From: Ezakiella sp.
Lineage (GTDB): Bacteria > Bacillota > Clostridia > Tissierellales > Peptoniphilaceae
Reading direction: 5' to 3'
Length of the DNA stretch: 64,000 bases
Assembly (NCBI GenBank): GCA_022778715.1
Contig: JALFRW010000005.1
Location: 229,986 to 293,985, forward strand
In this document: positions 26,161 through 34,558 of the stretch, piece by piece
Layout: each line of letters starts with the position of its first letter
Numbering within the stretch: the stretch's first letter is position 1
Notes under the pieces: model-generated
Databases searched by the model: none
The model's input: the letters and a program-made list of their open reading frames with translations, nothing else
Told to the model about the DNA's origin: nothing
Translations under genes and position numbers: made by a program

Positions 26161-26540
26161 AAGAAAAACCGGTGTTAAGAGAGTTGCATAAGAAAACAAG
26201 TAAAAATCCAGTAAAATCAACAATTTTAATGATAGTGGGAAAACAGATTAGCTAAAAAAATGAATAACCAAGCGATAAAAGAGATCTCCCCGCAAGTTCA
26301 AGCACTGTTTCTTTATTTGTTTTTCTGTCAGAAAGTAACAGCCTTTCATAGAGGGAGGTTGCCTCTTATGCTTAATTTACGGACGACCAAGCGGTATATT
26401 GGGCTTGGTCATCGGTTTGCTATTTAGTTCTTATGGGCTTTTGATGATAGGAGCGACTGTGATAGCATTTATTGAATTTATAAATGAGAAGATTAAAGCG
26501 CGGTTTAGGCAAATTAGAATTTGAGGAGGAGGAATATACT
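26161..26540. other. Intergenic region with degraded coding remnant
   Basis: About 380 bases between the peptidase and the DUF3784-like gene. The first 200 bases show nothing recognisable. From about 26386 a hydrophobic reading frame appears (see the separate pseudogene entry). Confidence 0.5.
26386..26522 (+). pseudogene. Fragment of a small membrane protein
   Basis: One frame reads LGLVIGLLFSSYGLLMIGATVIAFIEFINEKIKARF before a stop; another frame upstream gives LRTTKRYIGLG. Together they look like the tail of a small hydrophobic protein split by a frameshift. Family not identified. Confidence 0.3.
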
Positions 26541-26876
26541 ATGAATATAGGATTTTTGCTATGTGGAGTTTTGGTTATTCCATTTGTGATTATAGGAGTG
26601 TTATTTGCAATATTTAAAGAAAAAGCGGCTAAATTTGTTTCGGGATTTAATTCATTACCGAAAGAAGAACAGGCATTGTATGATAAAGCTCATATTTCTC
26701 GTGATATAAAAAATCAGTGTTTTACATGGGCTGGCATAATGTTAGTAGGAGCAGTGTTGTCTTATTTTTTAACACCATATATGGCTATTCCGGCTTTTAT
26801 TATTTGGCTCGTTTTATTTTTCAAAGAGTTTCACTTTGACACGCACAAAGCATTTGAAAAATATTTATTAAAATAA
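26541..26876 (+). CDS. DUF3784-like small membrane protein
   Basis: Membrane protein of 111 residues. The start at ATG 26541 is preceded by GAGGAGGA; the longer track ORF lacks a ribosome site. One N-terminal membrane helix, a short hydrophilic segment (SGFNSLPKEEQALYDK) and two more helices follow. The layout with the SGFNxLPKEEQ-type motif matches DUF3784 proteins, whose function is unknown. It stands alone before the AraC regulator. Confidence 0.7.
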   Translation: MNIGFLLCGVLVIPFVIIGVLFAIFKEKAAKFVSGFNSLPKEEQALYDKAHISRDIKNQCFTWAGIMLVGAVLSYFLTPYMAIPAFIIWLVLFFKEFHFDTHKAFEKYLLK

Positions 26877-27000
26877 ATTCCAGTTTATCTAGCTTAGCGA
26901 ACTATAAGTTCATAAGAGATAAGACCTATAAAACTTGTACGAATATTGTAGGGTAGGAAAAGAAATCTTCCTCTATACTAAAATAAAGGTGGGAATCAAA

Positions 27001-27822
27001 ATGAATATTATCAAGTCGTTTAACAATACGATTGATTATCTTGAAACCGTTCTTGATGATGAGATCGATGAAAAGAAAGTAACTCAGCTATCAGGATATT
27101 CGTATTCAATGTTTAGCCGCTTGTTTTCCATTCTAACTGAAATGACACTTTCAGAATATTTAAGAAGCAGAAGATTAACGGAAGCTGCAGTTATTTTAAG
27201 AGATACGGACGAAAAGATTATTGATATTGCATTCAAATTCGGATACGAGTCATCAGATTCATTTGGAACAGCTTTTAAGAATTTTCACGGATTTACTCCT
27301 TCTGAGGTAAGAAATGGGAAACCATTCAAATTAGTATCACGAGTACAATTAGCACTTAGTGTAAGAGGAGGAAGAAGTATGAATATTACAATTCAAAAGA
27401 AAAAAGCATTTACAGTTGCAGGAGTAAATGAACAAAACATCAATTCGGCATTATGCCCAAGTGTCTGGGATAAGCTATATAAAGAATATAGCCACGATGA
27501 ACTTTTAGGTTTAGGAAGTGGTCAAAGTGTAGGTGTTTGCCACGATATAGAAAATCCAAGCACAATAAACTATATGGCAGGCTATATCGTGAATGATGTA
27601 GATAAAGCAAAAAGTATAGGCTTAGATGTTTTGAAAGTTGAAGAGGCGGAGTATGCCGTTGTAGAGTTAACAGGAAGTGTTCCGGAATGCATTCATAACG
27701 GCTGGAAATATGCGATGGAAGTGTTTTTCCCCGAGCATGGCTATGTCCATTCGGGAAAACCTGACTTTGAATATTATTATGAAGGTGATATGAATAGCAA
27801 AGACTATAAAATGGAACTTTGA
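27001..27822 (+). CDS. AraC-family regulator with effector-binding (GyrI-like) domain
   Basis: Transcription factor of 273 residues. The start at ATG 27001 follows GGTGGGA; the track ORF extends upstream from a TTG. The N-terminal ~105 residues carry two helix-turn-helix motifs of the AraC type (SGYSYSMFSRLF and AFKFGYESSDSFGTAFKNFHGFTP). After a linker with internal Met (MNITIQKKKAF), residues ~125-273 form a GyrI-like/effector-binding domain, as in Rob-type regulators. No adjacent target gene is evident. Confidence 0.85.
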   Translation: MNIIKSFNNTIDYLETVLDDEIDEKKVTQLSGYSYSMFSRLFSILTEMTLSEYLRSRRLTEAAVILRDTDEKIIDIAFKFGYESSDSFGTAFKNFHGFTPSEVRNGKPFKLVSRVQLALSVRGGRSMNITIQKKKAFTVAGVNEQNINSALCPSVWDKLYKEYSHDELLGLGSGQSVGVCHDIENPSTINYMAGYIVNDVDKAKSIGLDVLKVEEAEYAVVELTGSVPECIHNGWKYAMEVFFPEHGYVHSGKPDFEYYYEGDMNSKDYKMEL

Positions 27823-28441
27823 ATTCCGATAACTAAAGCTTAAAAAACCTGTTGTCGAGCTGAATAAGACTAAATATAGGATATGTAAGGCGATTAAGAA
27901 ATAGAAATCTTGGTCGCTTTTCTTATGCAAAAAATTAAGAAGAGAGGAGGTAAAATGATCTCATGTTTGCAGATTGAAACCGAAAAAACCTTTTGCAAAT
28001 TCCCTTGACGGCACTCCGGACAGTTCTTTTAACGTATACTGTCTGTGTTTAGTACGTTTTTTAGCCTTTATATCGCTGTAATCAATCTTGACAAAATAGC
28101 CATCAATGAGAATTTTGTGAGCATAGGTGGAGAAGCGGTGTGTTCTCATCTGCTGAATTTTTAGGACAATCATTTCCCTTATCGTACGCCGTCAATGGGG
28201 AGAAACCAAAACATTTCGTACTTTGTTTGGCATTTTTTCACGGTCGTTTACATAATAAGGGTTTGTGACTATCCAAATAAGCAAACACCGTAGCACCCGG
28301 CAGGATGGGCGAGAGCGTTAATAGGGAGTGTGCCTAAACTCCTACGCTTGCTGCGGCATATCTTTTATCACTACTACAGTAGACACCCTGTATTTTTCCA
28401 AACCTATAAGAAAAAGTTCAAGAAAAATTCTTGCCAGATTC
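27823..28441. other. Gene-poor stretch at the left side of the accessory island
   Basis: About 620 bases with a terminator for the AraC gene (27890-27924) and a short ORF start with strong GGAGGT (ATG 27957) that stops after 17 codons. From about 28190 the sequence is richer in G and C than its surroundings. A 70-residue reverse ORF (27961-28173) has no recognised family. It looks like mobile-element debris; no intact gene supported. Confidence 0.45.
27890..27924 (+). terminator. Terminator after the AraC-family gene
   Basis: GCGATTAAG pairs with CTTGGTCGC (two G-U pairs) and is followed by TTTTCTT. Confidence 0.6.
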
Positions 28442-28471
28442 TTGAAAAGTCTACGGTGATTCGTATATAAT
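28442..28471 (+). promoter_or_regulatory. Promoter upstream of the membrane-protein remnant
   Basis: TTGAAA (28442-28447), 18-base spacer and TATAAT (28466-28471). Confidence 0.5.
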
Positions 28472-28827
28472 GTGTGTTTTAATACTATTCAAAAACTGGC
28501 TCCGAAAAAATATGGCATTTTCTTCATCGTAGTCCTCGCTGTGATTGTGGCGATTTTACTTTGGTATGTCGGATTTTATATTGACGAGCCGCTTAAACGA
28601 GTGTTCGTCATACTTCATACTTTGATTTATATCGGGCTTTTTGGGGCATGGGTATCTTCGTCAGTAACCGGATTATCCAGCCGCAGGTGCGCCATTATCT
28701 GGTTGTCATTTCCGTGCTTATGGGATTTTGGATCGCCGTCCGAGGGATTTGGAGCAGTTCCAAGTGGGACAAGGAAAAAACAAGGACTATCTCAATAAAT
28801 ACTAACGCAAGCACAAGTATAAAATAG
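28472..28827 (+). pseudogene. Frameshifted membrane-protein remnant
   Basis: The GTG-started ORF encodes two membrane helices (KKYGIFFIVVLAVIVAILL and VFVILHTLIYIGLFGAW) and then becomes Ser/Gly-rich nonsense. In the neighbouring frame the hydrophobic protein continues sensibly (IFVSNRIIQPQVRHYLVV, ISVLMGFWIAVRGIW) to a stop at 28827, so one indel near 28645 broke a four-helix membrane segment. The piece resembles the membrane input part of a sensor protein, but no kinase domain follows. It is more GC-rich than its neighbours, suggesting acquired DNA. Confidence 0.6.
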
Positions 28828-28897
28828 GCTAAAGTGACTTATCAGCCTATTTATGATATAATATATCTTAACAATAAAACGGATAAGGGGTAATAAT

Positions 28898-29110
28898 ATG
28901 ACAATTTCTTATAAACCATTATGGCACTTATTGGTAGAAAGAGAAATGAACAAAGAAGACTTAAAAAGAGCTGCAAACATAACAAGCAACATAGTTTCAA
29001 GAATGAGCAAAAACTCTTATGTGAACTTAGAGTCACTAGAAAAGATTTGCTTGGCATTGGATTGCAAGATAGAGGAAGTTGTAGAAATTCATAGAAATGA
29101 GGTGGAATAA
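28898..29110 (+). CDS. Small Cro/CI-type (Xre) regulator
   Basis: A 70-residue helix-turn-helix protein (LLVEREMNKEDLKRAANITSNIVSRMSKN, then LESLEKICLALDCKIEEVV) of the short Xre type. It ends 2 bases before the Type III methyltransferase, so it is probably the controller of this restriction-modification operon. A TATAAT-like box lies at about 28857, with GGGG as ribosome site. Confidence 0.88.
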   Translation: MTISYKPLWHLLVEREMNKEDLKRAANITSNIVSRMSKNSYVNLESLEKICLALDCKIEEVVEIHRNEVE

Positions 29111-29112
29111 AA

Positions 29113-30903
29113 TTGGGAAATCTATCACAAAAAAGAAGAGCTGAAATGCTTGAATACCTAAATCATCTAAAAGAAATTCATACAGACGATGAAAGTAGAA
29201 TTGCACTTAGCAAGATTGAAACAGCTTTAACCGAGAAAAAATATGGACTCGTTTGGGAAGAACACGAGGAAGAAGTAGATAAAAAGCTTGTTCACAACAT
29301 ACCAGTGTTTAAAGAAGTTGAAGAAAGAAAAATCGTAGCCGATGAAAATGCATATTTTAACTTTCTTTTAGAGGGGGATAATCTACATTCACTTAAATTA
29401 TTAGAAAAAACTCATAAGGGCAAAATTGATGTCATCTATATTGATCCACCTTACAATACTGGAAATAAAGATTTTATTTATGATGATAATTACATTGGAA
29501 CAGACGATGGATACAGACATTCAAAATGGCTATCATTTATGAATGAAAGATTAAGGATTGCTAGGAAATTATTGTCAAATGAAGGTGTTATTTTTTGCTC
29601 GATTGGAGATGATGAACTATCACAATTTAAAATTATTTTAGATGAAATTTTTGGAGAAGATAATTTTATTAATCTAGTTTCAGTAAAAACAAAGAATGCT
29701 GCAGGTGCAAGTGGCGGAGGTCAAGACCTCAAATTGAAAAAGAACTTAGAATATTTATTGATATATTCCAAAGATATAAAATTTTCACCTGAATTTAATA
29801 CAGTATATAAATTGACAGAAATTGAAGAACTTTTAGACTATTACAAAGAAAATGATATTAGCTGGAAATATACATCTGTGTTAGTGAATCCAGGTACAAA
29901 AAAATATATTGGTTCTACTGTTGACGGAGCAGGAGATGAGATTAAAATCTACAAAAGACTAAATCCTATATTCATGAGCGTAAATCAAATAGCTAAAAAA
30001 GATAATATATCTGTAAGAGAAGTTTATAAAAAATATTTTAATCAAATTCATATGACAGCAATGCCACAAAGCTCTATACGAAAAAGAGTAGTTGATTATA
30101 TAGGAGAAGATAATCTTGATAGGGAGTCTTTATATAGCATAGAATATATCCCAATAAGCGGAAGAAATAAAGGTAGGCTATATGAACAGTTCTATAAGGG
30201 TCAAAAGCTTCGTTTAATTGCGTGGTTCGCCGATGTAGGAGTTAGCAATAATGATGGAGTATTTAAAAAAGATATTGAGGGAACTTATTGGGATGGCATT
30301 GAATTAAATAATCTTTCTAAAGAGGGTAGTGTAAAATTTTCAAATGGGAAAAAACCTCTTTCTCTATTAAATAGAATAATAAAAATGTATAAGTATAAGG
30401 ACGCCATTATTTTAGACTATTTCGCAGGCAGTGGGACTACGGGACATGCAGTTATGCAGCTTAATAAAGAAGATGGTGGAAACAGGAAATATATTCTTTG
30501 TACTAACAATGAAAACAATATTTGCGAAAAAATAACTTATCAAAGAATGAAAAATATTCAAGAAGAACTACCTCATAATCTTAAATACTATAAAACAGAG
30601 TTTATACCAAAACTTTCAGAAGATGAGGAAATTTTATCTTCTAAACTTCTTGATTATATCAAGGAAATGGTAGAGCTTGAAAATATGTGTGAGATTGATG
30701 GGAATAGTAGAAGAATCATTTTGTCTGATGAAGATTTAAATATAGCACTTACTGAAATGGAAGAAGGTGGTGCTCTATACATTCCATCATTCATCTTACT
30801 AACCAATGAAATCAAGGATAGTATCGAAGAAAGAAAACTTGAAGTTGTCACTATCCCAGATTATTATTTCACAGAAGAATTAAGAGAGGTGAACGAATTA
30901 TGA
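29113..30903 (+). CDS. Type III restriction-modification methyltransferase (Mod)
   Basis: DNA N6-adenine or N4-cytosine methyltransferase of 596 residues. Catalytic motif IV DPPYN is near residue 111 (YIDPPYNTGNKDF) and the SAM-binding motif FAGSGTTGHAV near 437. This IV-before-I order is the beta class found in Type III Mod proteins. The middle holds the target-recognition region. The start is TTG 29113 with GAGGTGGA before it. Mod recognises and methylates the site and is also needed for cleavage with Res. Its end overlaps the Res start by 4 bases. Confidence 0.93.
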   Translation: MGNLSQKRRAEMLEYLNHLKEIHTDDESRIALSKIETALTEKKYGLVWEEHEEEVDKKLVHNIPVFKEVEERKIVADENAYFNFLLEGDNLHSLKLLEKTHKGKIDVIYIDPPYNTGNKDFIYDDNYIGTDDGYRHSKWLSFMNERLRIARKLLSNEGVIFCSIGDDELSQFKIILDEIFGEDNFINLVSVKTKNAAGASGGGQDLKLKKNLEYLLIYSKDIKFSPEFNTVYKLTEIEELLDYYKENDISWKYTSVLVNPGTKKYIGSTVDGAGDEIKIYKRLNPIFMSVNQIAKKDNISVREVYKKYFNQIHMTAMPQSSIRKRVVDYIGEDNLDRESLYSIEYIPISGRNKGRLYEQFYKGQKLRLIAWFADVGVSNNDGVFKKDIEGTYWDGIELNNLSKEGSVKFSNGKKPLSLLNRIIKMYKYKDAIILDYFAGSGTTGHAVMQLNKEDGGNRKYILCTNNENNICEKITYQRMKNIQEELPHNLKYYKTEFIPKLSEDEEILSSKLLDYIKEMVELENMCEIDGNSRRIILSDEDLNIALTEMEEGGALYIPSFILLTNEIKDSIEERKLEVVTIPDYYFTEELREVNEL

Positions 30904-33104
30904 TATTAGATTTATTTGATTTTCAAACAGATGCCAAAAACTATCTTTTGGATAAAACGACAGATCCAAATGCAAAAAGAAAAATAATTGTAAAAAGTCC
31001 GACCGGGTCTGGAAAAACAATAATTCTACTTTCTTATATCTATGATTATCTTCTATGGCAGGACCCTAACAAGGTATTTATCTGGCTTACTCCAGGAAAG
31101 GGAGATTTAGAGGAACAGTCAAAGGAAAAAATGGACGACTTTATTCCTCATGCAAAATCTGCTAATATACATGATGCCTTACTTCAAGGTTTCAAGGGTG
31201 GTTATACCTATTTTATAAACTGGGAAATGATAACTAATAAAAAGAATAATGCACTTAAAGATAGTGAAAAGAAAAATCTTTTTGAAAGAATTGCAGAAGC
31301 ACATAGGGAACAACTTTCTTTTATCACAATTATTGACGAGGAGCATTTGAATAACACTTCAAAAGCAGATGATATTTTGTATGCCCTTAATTCAGATAGA
31401 GAGATAAGAGTATCGGCAACAACAGTCAAGAACCCAATGGCAGAATTTTATGAAATACCAGAAGAAGAGGTAATAAATTCTGGTCTTATAACAAAGGCAC
31501 TTTACATCAATCCTGGTATTGAAGCTGACGAGATGGACGACCTTGAAAGTGAAACTATTTATCTTATACAAAAAGCAGATGAAAAGAGAAAAGAAATTAA
31601 AGCCGAGTATGAGAAAATAGGAGAAAAAATCAATCCTTTAGTCATTATACAATTCCCAGATATGAGTGAGTCCTTAGTTAATTTTGTAGAAGAACACCTA
31701 ACAAATATGGGTTACGCCTATAAAAATAAAATGCTTGCTAAGTGGTTAAGTGAGGAAAAAATAAATACACTTGATGTTACAGATGAAGACTCCAAATCGA
31801 ACTTTTTAATTATGAAACAAGCTATATCAACGGGTTGGGATTGTCCGAGAGCAAAGATACTTGTTAAACTTCGTGAAAATATGACAGAAACCTTTGAAAC
31901 GCAAACAATAGGACGCATAAGGAGAATGCCAAGAGCAAGGCACTATGACAATGACTTATTAGATTTTTGCTTCCTCTATACATTCGATGAAAAGTACAAA
32001 GAATCTGTTATACAAGGTGGAAACGCCTATGAAGTTAAGAGGTTATTTTTAAAAGACAAGTGCAAAGATTTTGAACTTGTAAAAGAATATAGAAATAAAG
32101 ACTATCAGTTTGTAGATGAAGTATTAGTTCGAGATAGAGCTTATGACTATTTTAAAGAAAAATACAAACTAACCAACATTAAAAAGGACAATGAAAAATT
32201 ATTAGAGTCTTATGGTTTTGTAATGGGAACAAAAGTTATATCTACCTTTAGAACTGGTAAGTTTATAAAACTCAAAGATATTGTTGATGAAAAGCAAGGT
32301 GAAAATAGGGAGATAGCCTATGAAGTATCAACTCACGATCATGGAATTGATTGTTTGCACGCAGTTGATATGATAAAAAAAGTCACTGGTGTTCCCTCTA
32401 ACAAGATGAGAGCAATTCTTCAACATCTTTTCCATAAAAATATACCATCAAGCAAGAAGTTGTTAAATCTTTCTAATCGTGAGTGGTACGCTTTTATGAT
32501 AAATAATGCCTATAAACTTAGAGATGACTTTTTAGATTTAGCTGCAATTTCTAATGAAAGACAAATGCAAATCTTGGATAAGAAAACTGAAAAGTGGAGA
32601 TTGCCTTTAGAAGATTTTTATAAGTATCTTCCCTATGAAACAGAAGTAGTGGAGTATGAGAAAAATGCTTATAAAGAATACAACACTTCTATGACAACAT
32701 CCCAGTTTAGATCGACTTCAGAACAACTCTTAGAAAACTATCTTGAAAGTAGAGATGATGTAGATTGGTACTATAAAAATGGAGATACAGGTAGGCAATA
32801 TCTATCAATTATTTACGGTAATAATCTAAGCAAAGAATATCTTTTTTATCCAGACTATATAATCAAAAAGAAAAATGGAGATGTATGGATAATTGAAACT
32901 AAAGGTGGAGAAAGAAAAGGTGTAAGTAAAAATATTGATACGCAGATCGAAAATAAATTCTATGCTTTTAAGGACTATGCAGATAGGCATAAAATAAAGT
33001 GGGGGTTTGTAAGAGATAAAGATACAAGACTCTATATTAACAATACAGACTACACAGAAGAAATGAATAATGAGAATTGGAAAAGACTAGAAGACTTATT
33101 CTAA
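30900..33104 (+). CDS. Type III restriction endonuclease (Res)
   Basis: Helicase-nuclease subunit of 734 residues. Walker A SPTGSGKT is near residue 32, the DEAD-like box is IDEEH near 146, and further SF2 motifs include SATTVKNP and QTIGRIRRMPRAR (motif VI). Toward the C-terminus a PD-(D/E)xK nuclease is visible (YPDYIIKKKNGDVWIIETKGG, residues ~650-668). With Mod it cleaves foreign DNA after ATP-driven communication between sites. Shorter than the ~950-residue classical Res, but all key motifs are present. Confidence 0.92.
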   Translation: MILDLFDFQTDAKNYLLDKTTDPNAKRKIIVKSPTGSGKTIILLSYIYDYLLWQDPNKVFIWLTPGKGDLEEQSKEKMDDFIPHAKSANIHDALLQGFKGGYTYFINWEMITNKKNNALKDSEKKNLFERIAEAHREQLSFITIIDEEHLNNTSKADDILYALNSDREIRVSATTVKNPMAEFYEIPEEEVINSGLITKALYINPGIEADEMDDLESETIYLIQKADEKRKEIKAEYEKIGEKINPLVIIQFPDMSESLVNFVEEHLTNMGYAYKNKMLAKWLSEEKINTLDVTDEDSKSNFLIMKQAISTGWDCPRAKILVKLRENMTETFETQTIGRIRRMPRARHYDNDLLDFCFLYTFDEKYKESVIQGGNAYEVKRLFLKDKCKDFELVKEYRNKDYQFVDEVLVRDRAYDYFKEKYKLTNIKKDNEKLLESYGFVMGTKVISTFRTGKFIKLKDIVDEKQGENREIAYEVSTHDHGIDCLHAVDMIKKVTGVPSNKMRAILQHLFHKNIPSSKKLLNLSNREWYAFMINNAYKLRDDFLDLAAISNERQMQILDKKTEKWRLPLEDFYKYLPYETEVVEYEKNAYKEYNTSMTTSQFRSTSEQLLENYLESRDDVDWYYKNGDTGRQYLSIIYGNNLSKEYLFYPDYIIKKKNGDVWIIETKGGERKGVSKNIDTQIENKFYAFKDYADRHKIKWGFVRDKDTRLYINNTDYTEEMNNENWKRLEDLF

Positions 33105-33116
33105 GGAGATAAAATA

Positions 33117-33734
33117 TTGATAGAAAGTAGACCTGAGTTTGATAAAATCACATCGTTTGATGAGTTTAATAAATACTATTGGTATCATGAAGAACTTTCA
33201 CAGATATGCAAGTCATTAGGATTAGAATACAGAGGTATAAAACAGGAACTCAATTATATTATTGAACAGTACTTTAAGGGTGATTTGATTAAAAAGTCAT
33301 CAATAAAAAATGAAAAGAAACAAGTAGAAACTATTACCTTAGATACTTCATTACTTGAATGCGGGTTCTCCTTTAACACACATTTCAGAGAGTATTTCTC
33401 AATTTTAACAGATGTTTCGCCATTTAAATTTACTGCTGATATGGCTACTGCTTGGAGAAAAGTAAAAAGAGAAAATGATTTGAGTTTTACAATTCAAGAT
33501 ATGCTCAAAGTTTATTATGGAAAATCAGATTATGCTAAGTATGATAATTCGGTTTGTCAATGGAATCAATTTTTAAAGGATTTTTGTGCAGACGAAAATA
33601 GTTGTAACTACTCTAATAAAATACAAGTAGCTGCAATTCTTTGGAAAGAAGTTAGAGATTCAAAAAACAAAAAAGTTTATTCACGAGAACTTATAAAAAA
33701 ATATAAGGATAAAATAGAAGACTATCACAAGTAA
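33117..33734 (+). CDS. SAP-domain protein associated with the restriction module
   Basis: Protein of 205 residues starting at TTG 33117 with AAGGAG upstream. The N-terminal 60 residues (FNKYYWYHEELSQICKSLGLEYRGIKQELNYIIEQY) look like a SAP-type DNA-binding helix-extended loop-helix, and the C-terminal part resembles DUF6434-like regions. It follows res by 12 bases and ends before a terminator, so it belongs to the operon. Its role in restriction is not known. Confidence 0.6.
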   Translation: MIESRPEFDKITSFDEFNKYYWYHEELSQICKSLGLEYRGIKQELNYIIEQYFKGDLIKKSSIKNEKKQVETITLDTSLLECGFSFNTHFREYFSILTDVSPFKFTADMATAWRKVKRENDLSFTIQDMLKVYYGKSDYAKYDNSVCQWNQFLKDFCADENSCNYSNKIQVAAILWKEVRDSKNKKVYSRELIKKYKDKIEDYHK

Positions 33735-33782
33735 ACAGAAACTATTTTTTTGAATGAAAAAAATTAATACAGATAGATGTTA

Positions 33783-33817
33783 GGCGATAGAAATTAAAAA
33801 ACTCTATCGTCTTTTTT
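33783..33817 (+). terminator. Terminator of the Type III R-M operon
   Basis: GGCGATAG (33783-33790) pairs with CTATCGTC (33804-33811) with one G-U pair, followed by six Ts. Confidence 0.8.
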
Positions 33818-33838
33818 ATTTTAAGAAAGGAGTTTTGA

Positions 33839-34321
33839 ATGAAAAAATTAGAACAAATAAGACAAGAATCAAAAGAAATAAAAGATAAAATTGATGATAC
33901 AGAAGAAAGATTAAGGCAACTAAAAAATCAAGAACAAAAGATATTAAAACAAGACATAGTAAAAAGAAGAAAAGAAAGAACTCATAGACTCATAACAAGA
34001 GGAGCAATCTTAGAAAGCCTTATAGAAAAAGCAAAGGAACTAAGAAGACTTGCAGATAAAATGGTCACACTCGGCAAGAGAAATGATCTACACGCAAAAA
34101 GACAAGTCAACTCATTCCTATTCGATAATGAGGCAGCAAAAAAAGTATTCACAGAATATAACGCTAAGTATGAATCAAGAAACGGTGGATATACAAGAAT
34201 TATTAAAACAGGTGTACGCCGTGGCGATGCAGCTGAAATGTGTATAATTGAAATGGTATTAATTTTAAAGACGGTTCTGAACCGTCTTTTTGTTTACATA
34301 AAATCTTTGGCTCTACACTAA
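33839..34321 (+). CDS. Chimeric ORF: DUF3847 mobile-element protein fused to ribosomal protein L17 remnant
   Basis: A 160-residue ORF made of two unrelated parts. Residues 1-65 (MKKLEQIRQESKEI...RLITRGAILESLIEKA) match the coiled-coil and RGAILES motif of DUF3847 proteins, which accompany mobilisation genes. Residues ~66-140 match the C-terminal two thirds of L17: KAKELRRLADKMVTLGKR, DLHAKRQ, RNGGYTRIIKTG, RRGDAAEMCIIE. The L17 stop is lost, and the frame runs through the L17-type terminator for about 20 more codons. AGAAAGGAG precedes the start. No other rplQ is in the window. A recombination join or element insertion at rplQ is likely; whether a product is made is unknown. Confidence 0.8.
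   Translation: MKKLEQIRQESKEIKDKIDDTEERLRQLKNQEQKILKQDIVKRRKERTHRLITRGAILESLIEKAKELRRLADKMVTLGKRNDLHAKRQVNSFLFDNEAAKKVFTEYNAKYESRNGGYTRIIKTGVRRGDAAEMCIIEMVLILKTVLNRLFVYIKSLALH
34261..34295 (+). terminator. L17-type terminator, copy 1
   Basis: AAAGACGGT and ACCGTCTTTTT form a perfect terminator hairpin right after the L17 remnant. A 35-base near-identical copy lies at 39076-39110. Confidence 0.75.
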
Positions 34322-34346
34322 TAGCAGTAGGAATATATCACAACTA

Positions 34347-34400
34347 TTGACAAAGAGCCAATTAAGAATTACGATATAAGATATGGATTACATATCTTAT
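34347..34400 (+). promoter_or_regulatory. Promoter and palindrome upstream of the ABC exporter pair
   Basis: TTGACA (34347-34352), 17-base spacer, TACGAT (34370-34375), followed at once by a perfect 10-bp inverted repeat ATAAGATATG-gatta-CATATCTTAT (34376-34400). The palindrome at the transcription start could be an operator. Confidence 0.5.
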
Positions 34401-34459
34401 GAAACGCAAATATGATTAGGGGGCAGCTTAAATTTAAATATAAGGATTTAATCATTAAC

Positions 34460-34558
34460 ATGAGAATAAATTCATTTAATACTTCTGATGATAAAGAGTT
34501 TAAGGATTGTGATTATCATAAAAATTGTGGAAAGATGTGGTTTGTAAATGAAAAATGA
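34460..34558 (+). CDS. Putative 32-aa peptide before the ABC exporter
   Basis: A small ORF too short for the track (MRINSFNTSDDKEFKDCDYH, then KNCGKMWFVNEK) with two Cys and several Asp/Lys, overlapping the start of the ABC gene by 11 bases. Position before an exporter pair suggests an exported peptide, but the ribosome site is weak (AAGGA about 18 bases upstream) and no maturation enzyme is adjacent. Confidence 0.3.
   Translation: MRINSFNTSDDKEFKDCDYHKNCGKMWFVNEK

Noticed and set aside
27961-28173. 70-aa reverse ORF in the island's left part
   Set aside because: No recognised family; it may be real debris but I could not support it as a gene.
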